A DNA stretch of 64,000 nt from Triparma columacea (taxonomy: Eukaryota; Sar; Bolidophyceae; Parmales; Triparmaceae): the NCBI GenBank assembly GCA_030267965.1, contig BRYA01000498.1:1-64000 (forward strand), written 5' to 3'. A program made the position numbers and the translations under genes. The notes below the pieces were generated by a model. It did no database searches. It saw only the letters and a list, made by a program, of their open reading frames with translations, and was not told where the DNA came from. Every line of letters starts with the position of its first letter. Position 1 is the first letter of the stretch. Shown piece after piece: positions 1 through 9,808 of the stretch.

Positions 1-209
1 TGTTCTGGATGCAGATACCTAAGACGAATTGTTGTATTGGGGGGTAATATAATGTGAAAAAAACACTCATGTCATACGGCAAGGAATATGGAATCCAGAT
101 GGTAGAAATCTTCGGATTATTCTGGGCTAATTTCCTTTGCCGAATTCGAATTTGCCCAAAAAACCAGTTGGTTTAACTTGTTGAATCGTCCAACGACACC
201 AGTCTAGTT

Positions 210-3200
210 ATGGGGAAACTCGCAAAATCCCGCGAGAAGCGACTCGCACGTCGTACTTTAGGCTTTCATAACCATAACAGAGGTTCAAACTCTCTCTCCT
301 CCTCAGCCCCCCCCGGTCCTTCTTCATCAATGCACATGTCAAGTGGAACATCGGCGTCAAAACCTGGCGTTGAGTCTTCGGTACTTCAAGCTGCGTGTGC
401 TGAGGATGATCTAGGGGCGAGTCAGGGTAGCTGCTCGTCCCTTGAGGTTGTGGAGGCCTTTGAGGTATTCCATGAGGATGGTGAGGAGTGGATTGAGAAG
501 GGGAGGGCTTTCGGGGAGGTTGTTATGGACGAGGGGGGGAAGGATGAGGACTCCACTACCACCCCAACTCCTGCCTCCGACACCCCTGCCACCTACCCTT
601 CCTCCACCAAGTCCAAGCCCAAGTTCTCCGAGCTGCTCGTGGAAAATGATGAGCAGATGGAGAGAAACGTGAGGTGGGCAGAGAGGAGGAGCATGGAGGA
701 GCCGGAAAAGAAGCCGGAGAAGCAGAAGCAGAAGCAGAAGAAGAAGAAGAAGAAGGGGAACAAGGACAAAGAGGTGAGAGGAGCTGAGATGATACGAGAT
801 GGACCTGAAGGAGCGAAGCGACGATCGCGGTGATTGCGGGCACAGTGTTGTTGGCAGAGCTCTTATCTATCTAACCCCCTTCGATCGTCGCTTCGTTTGT
901 AGGAGGGCGGTGGTGGGGCTATGTCATCCAAGAGGAAGAGGAGAGAGGAGAGAGAAGAGAGGAGAGAGGAGAGAGAAGAGAGGAGAAAGGACAAGAAAAG
1001 GGCAGCCAACCCCCTCGACTTCTCTGAGTTCCTAAATACAGTTCCAAAAGGCGGCAAGGCCGAGGCAACGGCAAGGGAGCTCCTCCACTTGCTTCTCGAT
1101 CAGGGTATCCCTCCCGAAGACATTAAAATTGCCCACATCCCCTCCGGTCCTTTGAAGGGGGCATTCGCCCTCAACTACCCCCCCCCGCACGCAAACAAGG
1201 GGGCCGCTGGGGTACTCGACAAGGATTCGGTTTGCATCAAGGTATGCAGTGTCTTCCCTTCCTCCCACCTTCAGCACCAGGACGAGGATGCCGCCGCCGC
1301 GCAACTCGCCAACGCCATCAAGGAAGCCGTCGTTACCTACGACTTCCATCCCTTCTACCTTCCGACAACAGATGAAAGCGGCCGTCGAACCCACGCGCCA
1401 ACCTTAGCTACAAAGAGGCTAAGGGACGGCGAGACAGCGCTTCACAAAATGTACAACCTCATCTACACCTTTATTTCAGCGGTCGTGCACGAGAGGAACC
1501 TTGAAGGCTTCCCTGCCTCCGCCTCCACGTCAACCTCCACGTCAACCCCCGCTCCTCCCACTCCTCCCACTCCTCCCACTCCTCCCACTCCTCCCACTCC
1601 TCCCACTCCTCTGGCGCCCTTCATTGTTACTTATGGGGTAGTCGCAACTGACATCTACGCGAAGCTTCGTAAGGACGCGAAGCTTCGTAAGGACCCTAGT
1701 GACTCCCTCGTCTACCTTGGCGAGCTTCCCCACCCTGAGGCCGTCATGAAAACGAAGGCTATTAAAACGAACAGCGAGCTTTTGAAAGAGGAGGAGGCTG
1801 GAGACGAGGAAGATGAAGAGGAGAAGGCTGGAGGCAAGGGAGAGGAGGGCATGGAGAACGAGAAGAGAGGCTCAGACAACGGCGTCTCCGAGATGGACTT
1901 GATCGACGGCGGCAGCGACGTCGACAAGGTGAGGAGCAAAGCTACTATCAACAACGGCCTAGACGCCTCCTCGTCGACCCCACTGTATCTGACTTCACTA
2001 ACGTCTCCTTCTTTACAATCCACCTCGCCCAACGCACTTGAACGAGAAGAACGTCGTCGTCGACTCGACCGATATTGCGGGAGAAGACCACCAATCCACC
2101 GTGACGGAGCCGGAGCCCATCAGGTCCACGACTGTGGTAGGTGCCCTTACGAGCCTTCCCAACGCCAGGAAGGCAGACAAGGTGCTCTTCAATATGATCG
2201 TCGCCCTTGGCATCAAGGTGCCCTTCGAGAAGTGCAAACTTTACTCAGATCTCCTCAAGGGCAGGTCTAAGTTACTTGACGATCAACGGGCGGCCAGATC
2301 CCAGAATTGGCGGAACGTTTGGGAGACTAGAGCTGCCCCGTTCAACGAGAGGAAGGAAGCAAATGGTGAGATCGTCATTACACCGCACATGGCCTTCAGC
2401 CTCGGCCTCCTCCCGAGCGACAAGAGGTCTAATGCCCAAATCGTTGAGGACTACAACGATTTGGGCATTCGCGGAAACGATCCAGGCGGACACTGGGGTG
2501 GCATCATCGAGCGCCTGAACGGCAGGGGCGACGAGCTCACCTGTGGGATCATTATCAGTACTACCCAGGCCCTCAGGCTCGGCCTCACGGTCAACGAAGA
2601 GAGGTCGAACGCCGAGCTCCTCGAGGAGTACAACGCCGCTAATTCCGCCGTTGGTTCCGCCTCATTCGAGCCAGGCGGGCATCTTTGGAACATCGCCGAT
2701 CGCCTGAACGGCAGGGGCAACGAGCTCACCGGCGGGATCACTATCAGTCCTTCCCAGGCCCTCAGGCTCGGCCTCACGGTCGACGAAGAGAGGCCGAACG
2801 CCGAGCTCCTCGAGGCCTACAACGCCGCTTGTTCCGCCACATTCGAGTCAGGTGGGCATCTTTGGAACATCGCCGATCGCCTGAACGGCAGGGGCAACGA
2901 GCTCACCGGCGGGATCACTATCAGTCCTCAACAGGTCCTCAGGCTCAGCCTCACGGGCCTCGAAGAGGAGTCGAACGCCAAGCTCCTCGAGCCCTACTAC
3001 AACAGAGGCCCCTACAAGAAAGTCAACCAAGACGTCTACAAGAACCCCGCCTACGTGGAGGAATTGGTGAACGTCGGCGTGAGCCCCGACCCTGACAATA
3101 TTGACGCTGCGAACGAGATGCTCTCGCATTTGCTGGCGAAGAAGGTGGGGAAGGCTGTCAAGTTCCAACTGACAGAGAACTCAGTCTTGTTCTTCAAATT

Positions 3201-3378
3201 CAGGGTTGTTAATAGGAGAGATGTTTGGAGGATGAAGGGGTACAAAAACTCTAAAGAGGCTGTTCGTGAGAATTTCGACCTGGTGGTGCCTTTCAAATTC
3301 ATCTTAAGTCTCTTTACAAAGGAGAAGCAAGTGGAGATAAAGAAGGCCAAGAAGGAGGCAAGGGACAAAGCCAAGTAG
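210..3378 (+). CDS. Unknown repeat-bearing protein, 3 exons
   Basis: I do not recognise the family. Inferred exons are 210-773, 903-1928 and 2047-3378, giving about 973 residues. Both introns start GTGAG, and the second has a ctaac branch-like motif; all junctions keep frame at phase 0. The N-terminus is basic and low-complexity. The middle has an ordered segment (about residues 200-350) followed by a Thr-Pro-Pro repeat at 1555-1612 and an acidic stretch. The C-terminal third holds four tandem modules of about 55-60 residues containing RLNGRG and ALRLGLTV-type motifs. Modules 2 and 3 share long identical DNA, so they duplicated recently. The third exon start could also be 2050. Function unknown. 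Confidence 0.65.
2677..2928 (+). repeat. 75-nt perfect direct repeat inside the coding modules
   Basis: Positions 2677-2751 and 2854-2928 are identical over 75 nt at a spacing of 177 nt (59 codons), in frame. Weaker copies of the same module lie before and after. This is recent in-frame tandem duplication in the C-terminal part of the unknown protein at 210-3378. Confidence 0.85.
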
Positions 3379-3982
3379 AAGAAGTAACATCCGTTAGAAA
3401 CACGTCCACCACTGATAGCACCCCCTAAGAGCTGTTACGCCTTTACGAAAAAAAGAAAAAACAGTTGTTTGTTTCGCAGCGCGCTTTTTTATAATTCAAC
3501 CATGTTCTGCATCCCGAATCCCGACTGAGACAACAAAGCCGATTCGTTGTTGAAAACAATCTGCTGTGAACTATTCAGCTAAAACTGATTGATTTTGAGG
3601 AATTGGTGGAGGGGAAGGAAACGGGGGCGGGGGGGGCAGGTCGGACATCGCGGGGGGCTGATTGGAAGGAAGGAGAGGTTCCGCGGCGTCGGTCGCCATG
3701 GGAATCTGAATATAGGTTTGGGTGGAAAGGATTGAGAACGAGAGAAGGTTTGTGTCAAGTCCAAAAATGCAACCCAACGATAGAGTTGCGGATACAAACT
3801 GGGGGACCCTTTCTCTGATATTCATTAAGGAAAAGGCAACAATTCTGCACAGAGGTCACAATATATCTCGGGGGTTCCCACTTTGGTCTGCTGAGGCGCC
3901 ATAAACGATCAGTATACCCCAAACCCCTCCAGGTCCTCACTCGAAGAAATACACCAAATCTTCATTTCTCCTCTAACTTCGC
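3379..3982. other. Intergenic stretch, mostly empty
   Basis: Between the unknown gene and the MLO-like gene. The only candidate is a short Pro-rich reading frame on the minus strand (3571-3699). No RNA gene or clear promoter motif was seen. Confidence 0.5.
3571..3699 (-). CDS. Doubtful 42-residue Pro-rich ORF
   Basis: An ATG in good context (ccatggcg) opens a 42-residue frame beginning MATDAAEPLL and rich in Pro, ending in TAG. No partner exon was found on either side. It may be a small protein, a first exon whose downstream exon I missed, or chance. Confidence 0.2.
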   Translation of the reverse strand: MATDAAEPLLPSNQPPAMSDLPPPPPFPSPPPIPQNQSVLAE

Positions 3983-6949
3983 ATGGCGGGCTCAGTATTT
4001 GGGCTTGGCGCCCTTCTTGATGTTGACTACACGACAGTATGCTTCATAGGAATCATTTTCTTCACTATCATGTTTGAGTTGCTTGATGAGAAAATGTACG
4101 AAGCCTTGGAGGGCTCAATATATTTAGAGATGATGCAGAAGGTGTACAAGGAACTGACGATTCTCGGATTTATCAGTTTCGGTGTTTTTATGTCCCTCAA
4201 CACGAATGCAGTGGCTCACGGGAAGGCCCTTCTGGCCTTTGAGTTTGCCCACATCGTGGTCTTCTTCTCTGCGATGTTCTTCATCCTGCAGTCGATCCTA
4301 ATGATGCTCCTGTCCAAGTCGATAAAGAAGAGAATCGACCACATATGCGCCCAGTCAATCCCCGACCTGCTCAATCAGTACCATAGCACTGGAATGAGGG
4401 AATATACGTCAAAGTTCCACACGAGAAAGCACAGATTCATCGACCTAAGAAATCAGATGGAAGTCAAGATCCTCCAGCACTTTTTCCAAGAACAATACGC
4501 TCTCGAAGGCTTCGACTTTGCTGCCTATCTCCACGCGTGTTACGACAGCAGCTTTCTTGAGCTGTGCGAGGTCGAGGTAACAAGTTGGTTATTCTTCATC
4601 TTCCTCCTTCTGCTAAACTTGACGAGGTACCACCTGGTGCTGGCGATAAAAGGGGACGATCACAGCGAGGATGACTACCCAGACGCATACGCGAATTCAA
4701 CAAGTACACGGTTGATGGTACGAATGCTTGCAGGGGGGGGTGGGGGGGACGAAGACAATAGCCTAGATATGATTACTGTGGTATCGTTCGGGTGTATCGG
4801 GTGGATCCTCCTCCTAATAGCGTGTCTGCTGCGCAGGGCCGTCAGAACCGCCGAGATGAAGCTCCTCAAGGTGGCGGGTTGCGACACAACTTTCACCTAT
4901 GAGGACAAACTTGAGATGATCCAAGAGAACCTCACGAAGGAGGAAATGCAGCTTTTGAAGGAAGGCGGCGGCAACGACAGAACAGCAGTGGTTATGCGGA
5001 AGCAGATGGAGACTGAGAAGAGGATGAAGATGAGGGAGAGATCCTTCAGGATGAAAGACGAGGCGGAGCACAACGAAGAAGGTGGCAGCCTAGAGTCTGA
5101 AGGTCCGGGCCACGATCTCGCTTCGTTCATGGAATCTGATAGAAAAGGAAGCAAGCACAATATTTTGAGCCATGTATCTGCTCTGACTGGGGGAGTAACA
5201 AAAACATTGGGTGTGGGGATGGAAAAAGTCCTCCATGTGAAGTCAGCACCCATTATTCCCGAAACTACCACAGATCTCTCCGCCAAGTCACCTACCACAG
5301 ATCTCCCCGCCAAGTCACCGAACAATAGGCGAGTAAGTTTAGCTGCGGAGGACTTCTTCAAAGGCATGGAACAGAAGGATGTGTTGGCTGAGCTCGAGAT
5401 GAGACAGCAGCTCTCTCTTAGTGCTGTGGCGGAAGGGGGGGGTGAAAGCGGCGACGAAAGCGACAGCAGCAGCAGCAGCAGCAGTAGCAGCAGCAGCAAC
5501 AGCAGCAGGGGTAGCAGCAGTGGCAAAACTAATAGTAAGAAGAACAAAAAGGGCAAAAATGGTAATGATGACATGAAGGTGAAGAACATAAATGGCAGTC
5601 CTAAGACCGTGCTTAAAGACGACCCTCGCCCAATGCGTTCTACTATCAACGGCCCACTTAACATACAACCCGGGACCTTCACCGGAGGGCATCACGGACA
5701 TCACGGGCATCACGGGCATCACGGGCATCACGGGCATCACGGGCATCACGGGCACCACGGGCATCACGGGCACCACGGTGGGCACCACGGTGGGCACCAC
5801 GGTGGGCACCACGGTGGGCACCACGGTGGGCACCACGGTGGGCACCACGGCCATGGACACGGCCATGGACAAGGCGGACACGGAGGGCACGGTCGACCTT
5901 CACATGCCATCGCCCCCCCACATCACGAGGATACCAGCGAAGGAGACAAGGGGGAGGACGGAAGCTCTCCGATGAAGCGCTCAACCACCTTCAAGACCAA
6001 ATCTTCGAAACTTGAGGAGATGACCAAGCAGAAGTCGGCCATAGACTTGAAGCTCATCTACCCTTTTAGGTCGAGAACCCTCCTGAACCAAATCCTCGAC
6101 ATCGTTCTTCTCTGCAATTGCCTCTATCTGGCCATGGTGGTGAGCAACTTTGGACTTGTTGAAGTCAAGGACGGCTGGGAATTCTTTGGCGGAAATTCCA
6201 CCCTGGGCCACGCGGTCATTGACATCTTCATGGTCTTGCCTAGTCTCTTGCTCATGCCAGTAATATACAGGGTCGTGCAGACCAACAACATCTTAAAAGC
6301 TATCGCGGAGCTTGATGTAGATACCGTAAGCTTCGTGGTTGAAGAGAGCGAAGAAATGGCAATCTTGGAGGAGGAAGTTGTCACCGTAATTAGGAACAGA
6401 TTCAAGGAAATGAACGCCAAGAAGACCTTGCTCGCAAAAATTTTCAGTTCCATCGACAAAAAAGGCACCGGAAAGTTGAATATCTACGAATTGAAGGGAG
6501 CTATGATGAAAATGGGAGTACACCTTACCATGTCAAAGTTCAAGCGCCTCTTCCGCCTCATGGACTCGTCTCGTTCGGGTGGCATCAGCTATCCAGATTT
6601 CCACAACATGATCTTCCCCGAAGACGAAATTCGTGAAAAAGCCCAGGCAAATGCCTTGGCGATGAAAAGCCACGCAACGAAGAAGAAACAGTATCTGCAG
6701 AAGGAACAACACATTTACGATGACACTTTTGAAGGGCAATTTCATCAGTTCCTCAAAGCCAATGACAATCATGAGCAAGAAAGAGCCCGTGAATCGCGAA
6801 TATTAGGGGCCAAAACTCATGCGCGAGAAGAGACGCAACGGATTCAACGAATCAAATCAGGCCAGCTTGGGAAGCTCGCGGAGGACAAAAGCACGTCGGC
6901 CAAGAGAAAGAAGAGCATCGGCATCATTTCAACCCCTTATACTCGGTGA
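3983..6949 (+). CDS. MLO-like 7-TM protein with Ser-rich, His-rich and EF-hand segments
   Basis: Single exon, 988 residues. Hydrophobic segments lie near residues 16-34, 57-74, 84-110, 198-220, 262-283, 702-722 and 744-762, seven in all. The start (a MYEALEG-type helix, then KELTILGFISFG, then FEFAHIVVFF) follows the order seen in MLO-family proteins, which are plasma-membrane, calmodulin-binding proteins. A long cytosolic loop between TM5 and TM6 holds a poly-Ser run (about 493-512) and about 60 residues of HHG/GHHG repeats, a possible metal-binding segment. Two EF-hand-like loops start near residues 825 (DKKGTGKLNIYE) and 861 (DSSRSGGISYPD). Both are imperfect at canonical positions, so Ca2+ binding is inference. 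It could instead be another 7-TM or channel-like family. Confidence 0.6.
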   Translation: MAGSVFGLGALLDVDYTTVCFIGIIFFTIMFELLDEKMYEALEGSIYLEMMQKVYKELTILGFISFGVFMSLNTNAVAHGKALLAFEFAHIVVFFSAMFFILQSILMMLLSKSIKKRIDHICAQSIPDLLNQYHSTGMREYTSKFHTRKHRFIDLRNQMEVKILQHFFQEQYALEGFDFAAYLHACYDSSFLELCEVEVTSWLFFIFLLLLNLTRYHLVLAIKGDDHSEDDYPDAYANSTSTRLMVRMLAGGGGGDEDNSLDMITVVSFGCIGWILLLIACLLRRAVRTAEMKLLKVAGCDTTFTYEDKLEMIQENLTKEEMQLLKEGGGNDRTAVVMRKQMETEKRMKMRERSFRMKDEAEHNEEGGSLESEGPGHDLASFMESDRKGSKHNILSHVSALTGGVTKTLGVGMEKVLHVKSAPIIPETTTDLSAKSPTTDLPAKSPNNRRVSLAAEDFFKGMEQKDVLAELEMRQQLSLSAVAEGGGESGDESDSSSSSSSSSSSNSSRGSSSGKTNSKKNKKGKNGNDDMKVKNINGSPKTVLKDDPRPMRSTINGPLNIQPGTFTGGHHGHHGHHGHHGHHGHHGHHGHHGHHGHHGGHHGGHHGGHHGGHHGGHHGGHHGHGHGHGQGGHGGHGRPSHAIAPPHHEDTSEGDKGEDGSSPMKRSTTFKTKSSKLEEMTKQKSAIDLKLIYPFRSRTLLNQILDIVLLCNCLYLAMVVSNFGLVEVKDGWEFFGGNSTLGHAVIDIFMVLPSLLLMPVIYRVVQTNNILKAIAELDVDTVSFVVEESEEMAILEEEVVTVIRNRFKEMNAKKTLLAKIFSSIDKKGTGKLNIYELKGAMMKMGVHLTMSKFKRLFRLMDSSRSGGISYPDFHNMIFPEDEIREKAQANALAMKSHATKKKQYLQKEQHIYDDTFEGQFHQFLKANDNHEQERARESRILGAKTHAREETQRIQRIKSGQLGKLAEDKSTSAKRKKSIGIISTPYTR
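5690..5868 (+). repeat. In-frame His/Gly codon repeat
   Basis: About nine 9-nt units (catcacggg, encoding HHG) run into 12-nt units (encoding GHHG with an extra Gly). The third positions are almost fixed, which points to recent slippage expansion. It lies in the cytosolic loop of the MLO-like protein. Confidence 0.9.
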
Positions 6950-7023
6950 ATTTTATGAACCAACATTACCGCTTTAAAAACCGCCCAGCTTATTTATTTG
7001 TTGTACAATCATCGTCACATCTT

Positions 7024-8277
7024 TCATGCAGCGATGTTTTGATCGAGTTCATCGAGAAATTTTTGTAGTTGGGCTCCCCGCCTCTCAGCCGACTCGGCCC
7101 TTTCTAGCAAAGTCCTAATCGCCGCATCCTTCTTGCAAACGACCTCTCTGACTCTCGCCTCAACTCCCTCAAACTCAACCCTCCGTCTCTGCCTCTGCTT
7201 TTCAACCTCTTCCATCTTTTCTTCCCTCAGCTTTGCCAATTCTTTCTCCATCTCTGATATTTTCCTGATGAGGGAATCATTCTCGTTCACCATAATGTCC
7301 ACAGCTTTGCTATGATTAACCCTTTCTGCCTCCCACTCATCACTCTCTCGTGTCATTTTCTCCTCCATTCGCTTGTGAACTCCTTCCAACTCGAGGTGCC
7401 TGGACTTCAAAGATTCCCCTTCATCGACTCTGACCTTTAATGCCTTGATCTTCTTCATGAATTCCGCCGATACCCCCTCGACGCACTTGGCGGCTTTCTT
7501 CTCTGCCTCGCGTGCCAGCCTTGACTTAATCCGAGACACTTCCCTCTGAAGCCGAACCTCCATCTCTTCCTCCCTCTTCTTTGACGCGAGTCTGTGTCCC
7601 TCTCTCTCTTCGGCAGCCTCACTCTTGCAAGCTTCGACCTCCGAGGTGATCTGCGCCAATTTGTCCTTCAACTCTTTAACTGTTGCACTGTGCTCAGACT
7701 CCTTCCGCTCCGCCTCCAGCCGGCTAGTCTTCAGGGCCATCTCGTGTTCGACAACAATCTCGTCCAATTTGCGATCGATACCATTTTTCGATGACATTGT
7801 CGACTCAGCAAACAAAGCCCACTCCTTCACTGCCTTCTTGCACGATTGCTTCTGATCTCTGCTTGCCTCCCTTAGCTCGCTCACAAGATCAACCAAGGCG
7901 TTTTCTCGACCCTTTCTGAGCCCGGCTGTTCGTATCTCGTTCGTAATCGTGTCCAGAAGGTCATCCATGGTGTCACTGAGTTCAATCGGTGATGGCCTGT
8001 TGTTGGCATAAAGACCCTGGGCTGTGAGTCCCGGGGGCGACGGGGTCTGAAACTGGGGATTGGCCGCCCCTGATAGCGGCGGGGTGGGAGGACAGTAGCT
8101 CCCCCCTTCGAAATCATCCCCTCCAACCCCAACACCATGATCGAAACTGGAAGGGGGGGGGGCAGAGGAAGCAGGGGACGCTGAGTTTGCATCAAGACGA
8201 TAGTTCTCCTTTTTTGCAGAACGAGACAAGTTCTTCATTCGGCGCTTGGCCAGTGTATACTGAGACGCGAGGGACAT
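7024..8277 (-). CDS. Coiled-coil protein
   Basis: Single exon, 417 residues. Residues 1-115 are basic then Ser/Pro-rich and probably disordered. About residues 115-417 form a nearly continuous Glu/Lys/Arg-rich heptad pattern predicted to be a long coiled coil. No signal peptide or TM segment. The 3' end converges on the MLO-like gene (74 bp between stops), and its start codon is 16 bp from that of the divergent methyltransferase. The family is not recognised; a cytoskeletal or centrosomal role is only a guess from the coiled coil. Confidence 0.65.
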   Translation of the reverse strand: MSLASQYTLAKRRMKNLSRSAKKENYRLDANSASPASSAPPPSSFDHGVGVGGDDFEGGSYCPPTPPLSGAANPQFQTPSPPGLTAQGLYANNRPSPIELSDTMDDLLDTITNEIRTAGLRKGRENALVDLVSELREASRDQKQSCKKAVKEWALFAESTMSSKNGIDRKLDEIVVEHEMALKTSRLEAERKESEHSATVKELKDKLAQITSEVEACKSEAAEEREGHRLASKKREEEMEVRLQREVSRIKSRLAREAEKKAAKCVEGVSAEFMKKIKALKVRVDEGESLKSRHLELEGVHKRMEEKMTRESDEWEAERVNHSKAVDIMVNENDSLIRKISEMEKELAKLREEKMEEVEKQRQRRRVEFEGVEARVREVVCKKDAAIRTLLERAESAERRGAQLQKFLDELDQNIAA

Positions 8278-8293
8278 TCTTTGAAATACAAAA
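8278..8293. promoter_or_regulatory. Extremely short divergent intergenic spacer
   Basis: Only 16 bp separate the start codons of the coiled-coil gene (minus) and the methyltransferase gene (plus). If both starts are right, their 5' UTRs and promoters must overlap each other's coding region. A downstream ATG at 8357 for the methyltransferase would relax this. Confidence 0.4.
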
Positions 8294-9257
8294 ATGCAAG
8301 AACCACGATCTCAAAATAAATCGAATTTCGCTTTTCCAGGTGGAAAAGGCATATGCATGGAAGCAGAAACCCGGATAGCTGATCTGTTCTCGCTTTATTC
8401 GGCATTCCCACTTCTTGCATCGGCTTCGTTTGGCGACGACTCCCTGGCCTCATCAGGCTCCTCAGGATCTCTCTCCCTGACCATCGACTCTTTCAGTACA
8501 GAGCCTGTGCTCCTCCAGAAGGCGTTTGACTCAATTTTCTGCGACAATGAGTCATCTTGGGAGGCAGCTCAAAACGTGAGTCGAAACTCTAGGGAGGAGG
8601 ACGGCCTGGCCAACACAACTTCTTTGGGCTACGGGGAGATCCTTCCTGAGGCGGTGTTTACGATAATGGGAGAGATCAAGGAGGTTCACGGCCTTGAAAG
8701 GGGGGGGGTCGTCTATGACCTTGGTAGCGGGAGTGGTAGGGTTCTATTCGCTGCCTGTTTGGCTCACGACTTTAGATTGAGTAAAGGCATTGAATATATT
8801 GAGAGTCTCCACAACGCGGCGCTCAGAAATTTGAACAGATGGAAGAAACACGATGTCGTCACCCCCGAGGACGGCGGTCCTGTTGACAGGGTACAGTTCG
8901 ATTTCGTCCAGGGTGACATTACGAAAATAACAACTTTCACTTTGAGCCCTGCACCAACTGTAGTCTTCTGCCACGCCACTCTATTCGACAACGGTGAGCA
9001 CCACTTTCCGCCCGACCTTTGATCCTCCATTCAGCCGGCCATTGACTTCCCCCCCCCTTTCCCTACACACAGACCTTTTCGCTTGTGTGCAACTTATCTC
9101 CGAAAATAGCCCCCCGGGAACATTCTTCGTTATGATCACAAAACCACTAAGGACCGGACTCGTAACGGGAATTGAGACACTGTCGTATAAACAGTACAGA
9201 ATGAGCTGGGGGCACGCGACGGTCTATTTGCAGAGGAGAATGAAACCCATTGAATAA
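8294..9257 (+). CDS. DOT1-like SAM-dependent methyltransferase
   Basis: Two exons, 8294-8993 and 9073-9257 (intron 79 nt, GTGAG...CACAG), joining through a split Asp codon to give 294 residues. The fold markers are an SLGYGEI lead-in, SAM motif I VYDLGSGSGRV, an acidic GIEY motif II about 20 residues on, and VVFCHATLFDN where DOT1 enzymes have a V.F.NN.aF-type motif. This order matches the catalytic core of DOT1 histone H3K79 methyltransferases, though the protein is short and lacks their long extensions. Many protists carry several such small DOT1-like proteins. The substrate is not established, and a generic class I methyltransferase is the alternative. The start could be 8357. Confidence 0.7.
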
Positions 9258-9319
9258 GTCGTTTTTGTTGTATTTTAGTTGAATTAAAGACTTGCAGTTA
9301 AGTTTTTTGACGATTTCAT

Positions 9320-9613
9320 TCAACACTGCCTCGCCCGGATTCGATGGGAACCCCCATCTTGAAGAACGAATTGTCCATAGAGGTGGTCGTACCCGCTCAC
9401 CCCCTCCTTGGCCTTGAAAAGGTCCTGCATGTACTCAAGCGGCGTCTTGGTCAGGTCGATCTGCTCTGCGTGGTGCTGGTTAACGAGCGCGACCCTAGCC
9501 TTCGGGGAGATGACCACCTGACCTATGGTGGGTTCGAGCTCGCCCATGATGAGCTTAACGAGGGTCGTCTTCCCGTTACCGTTCTCCCCTAGAAGCAATT
9601 TGAGCCAGTGCAA
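9320..9613 (-). pseudogene. ABC-F ATPase fragment
   Basis: A 97-residue open frame contains a Walker A motif GENGNGKTT, then LVKLIMGELEP, a QHH motif and TPLEYMQDLF, as in the second nucleotide-binding domain of ABC-F/GCN20-type translation ATPases. It stops before the LSGGQ signature and has no Walker B, and the N-terminal half of the protein is absent. No exon continues it on either side. It looks like a truncated gene fragment left between the methyltransferase and receptor-kinase genes. Confidence 0.6.
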
Positions 9614-9808
9614 ATTGGGATGCTCAATTAATTCTCTTTCTCATCCTTGCTCACGTTCCTACCTCAACACCCCCCCACGCCCGTCCACCTACATCCCCCC
9701 CCCCCACCAACAACACACGAACACACGAGAACAAATAAACACACGAGAGGCCCTCTGGCCACACATCCCTCGCACTCACCCATCGCTGGCCCGAGAATTG
9801 TCTTGAGA
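9614..9808. other. Upstream region of the receptor-like kinase
   Basis: A C-rich tract (9665-9710) with cacacgaacacacgag-like repeats precedes the start codon. No other gene content was seen. Confidence 0.4.

Noticed and set aside
4897..5682. Long minus-strand frame rich in Leu opposite the MLO-like gene
   Set aside because: It is the mirror of the CAG/AGC Ser-codon run and charged codons of the plus-strand gene; no signal of its own.
5690..5868. Regular short repeats resembling a CRISPR array
   Set aside because: Unit length is 9-12 nt without spacers, and it reads in frame as HHG/GHHG inside a long coding region.
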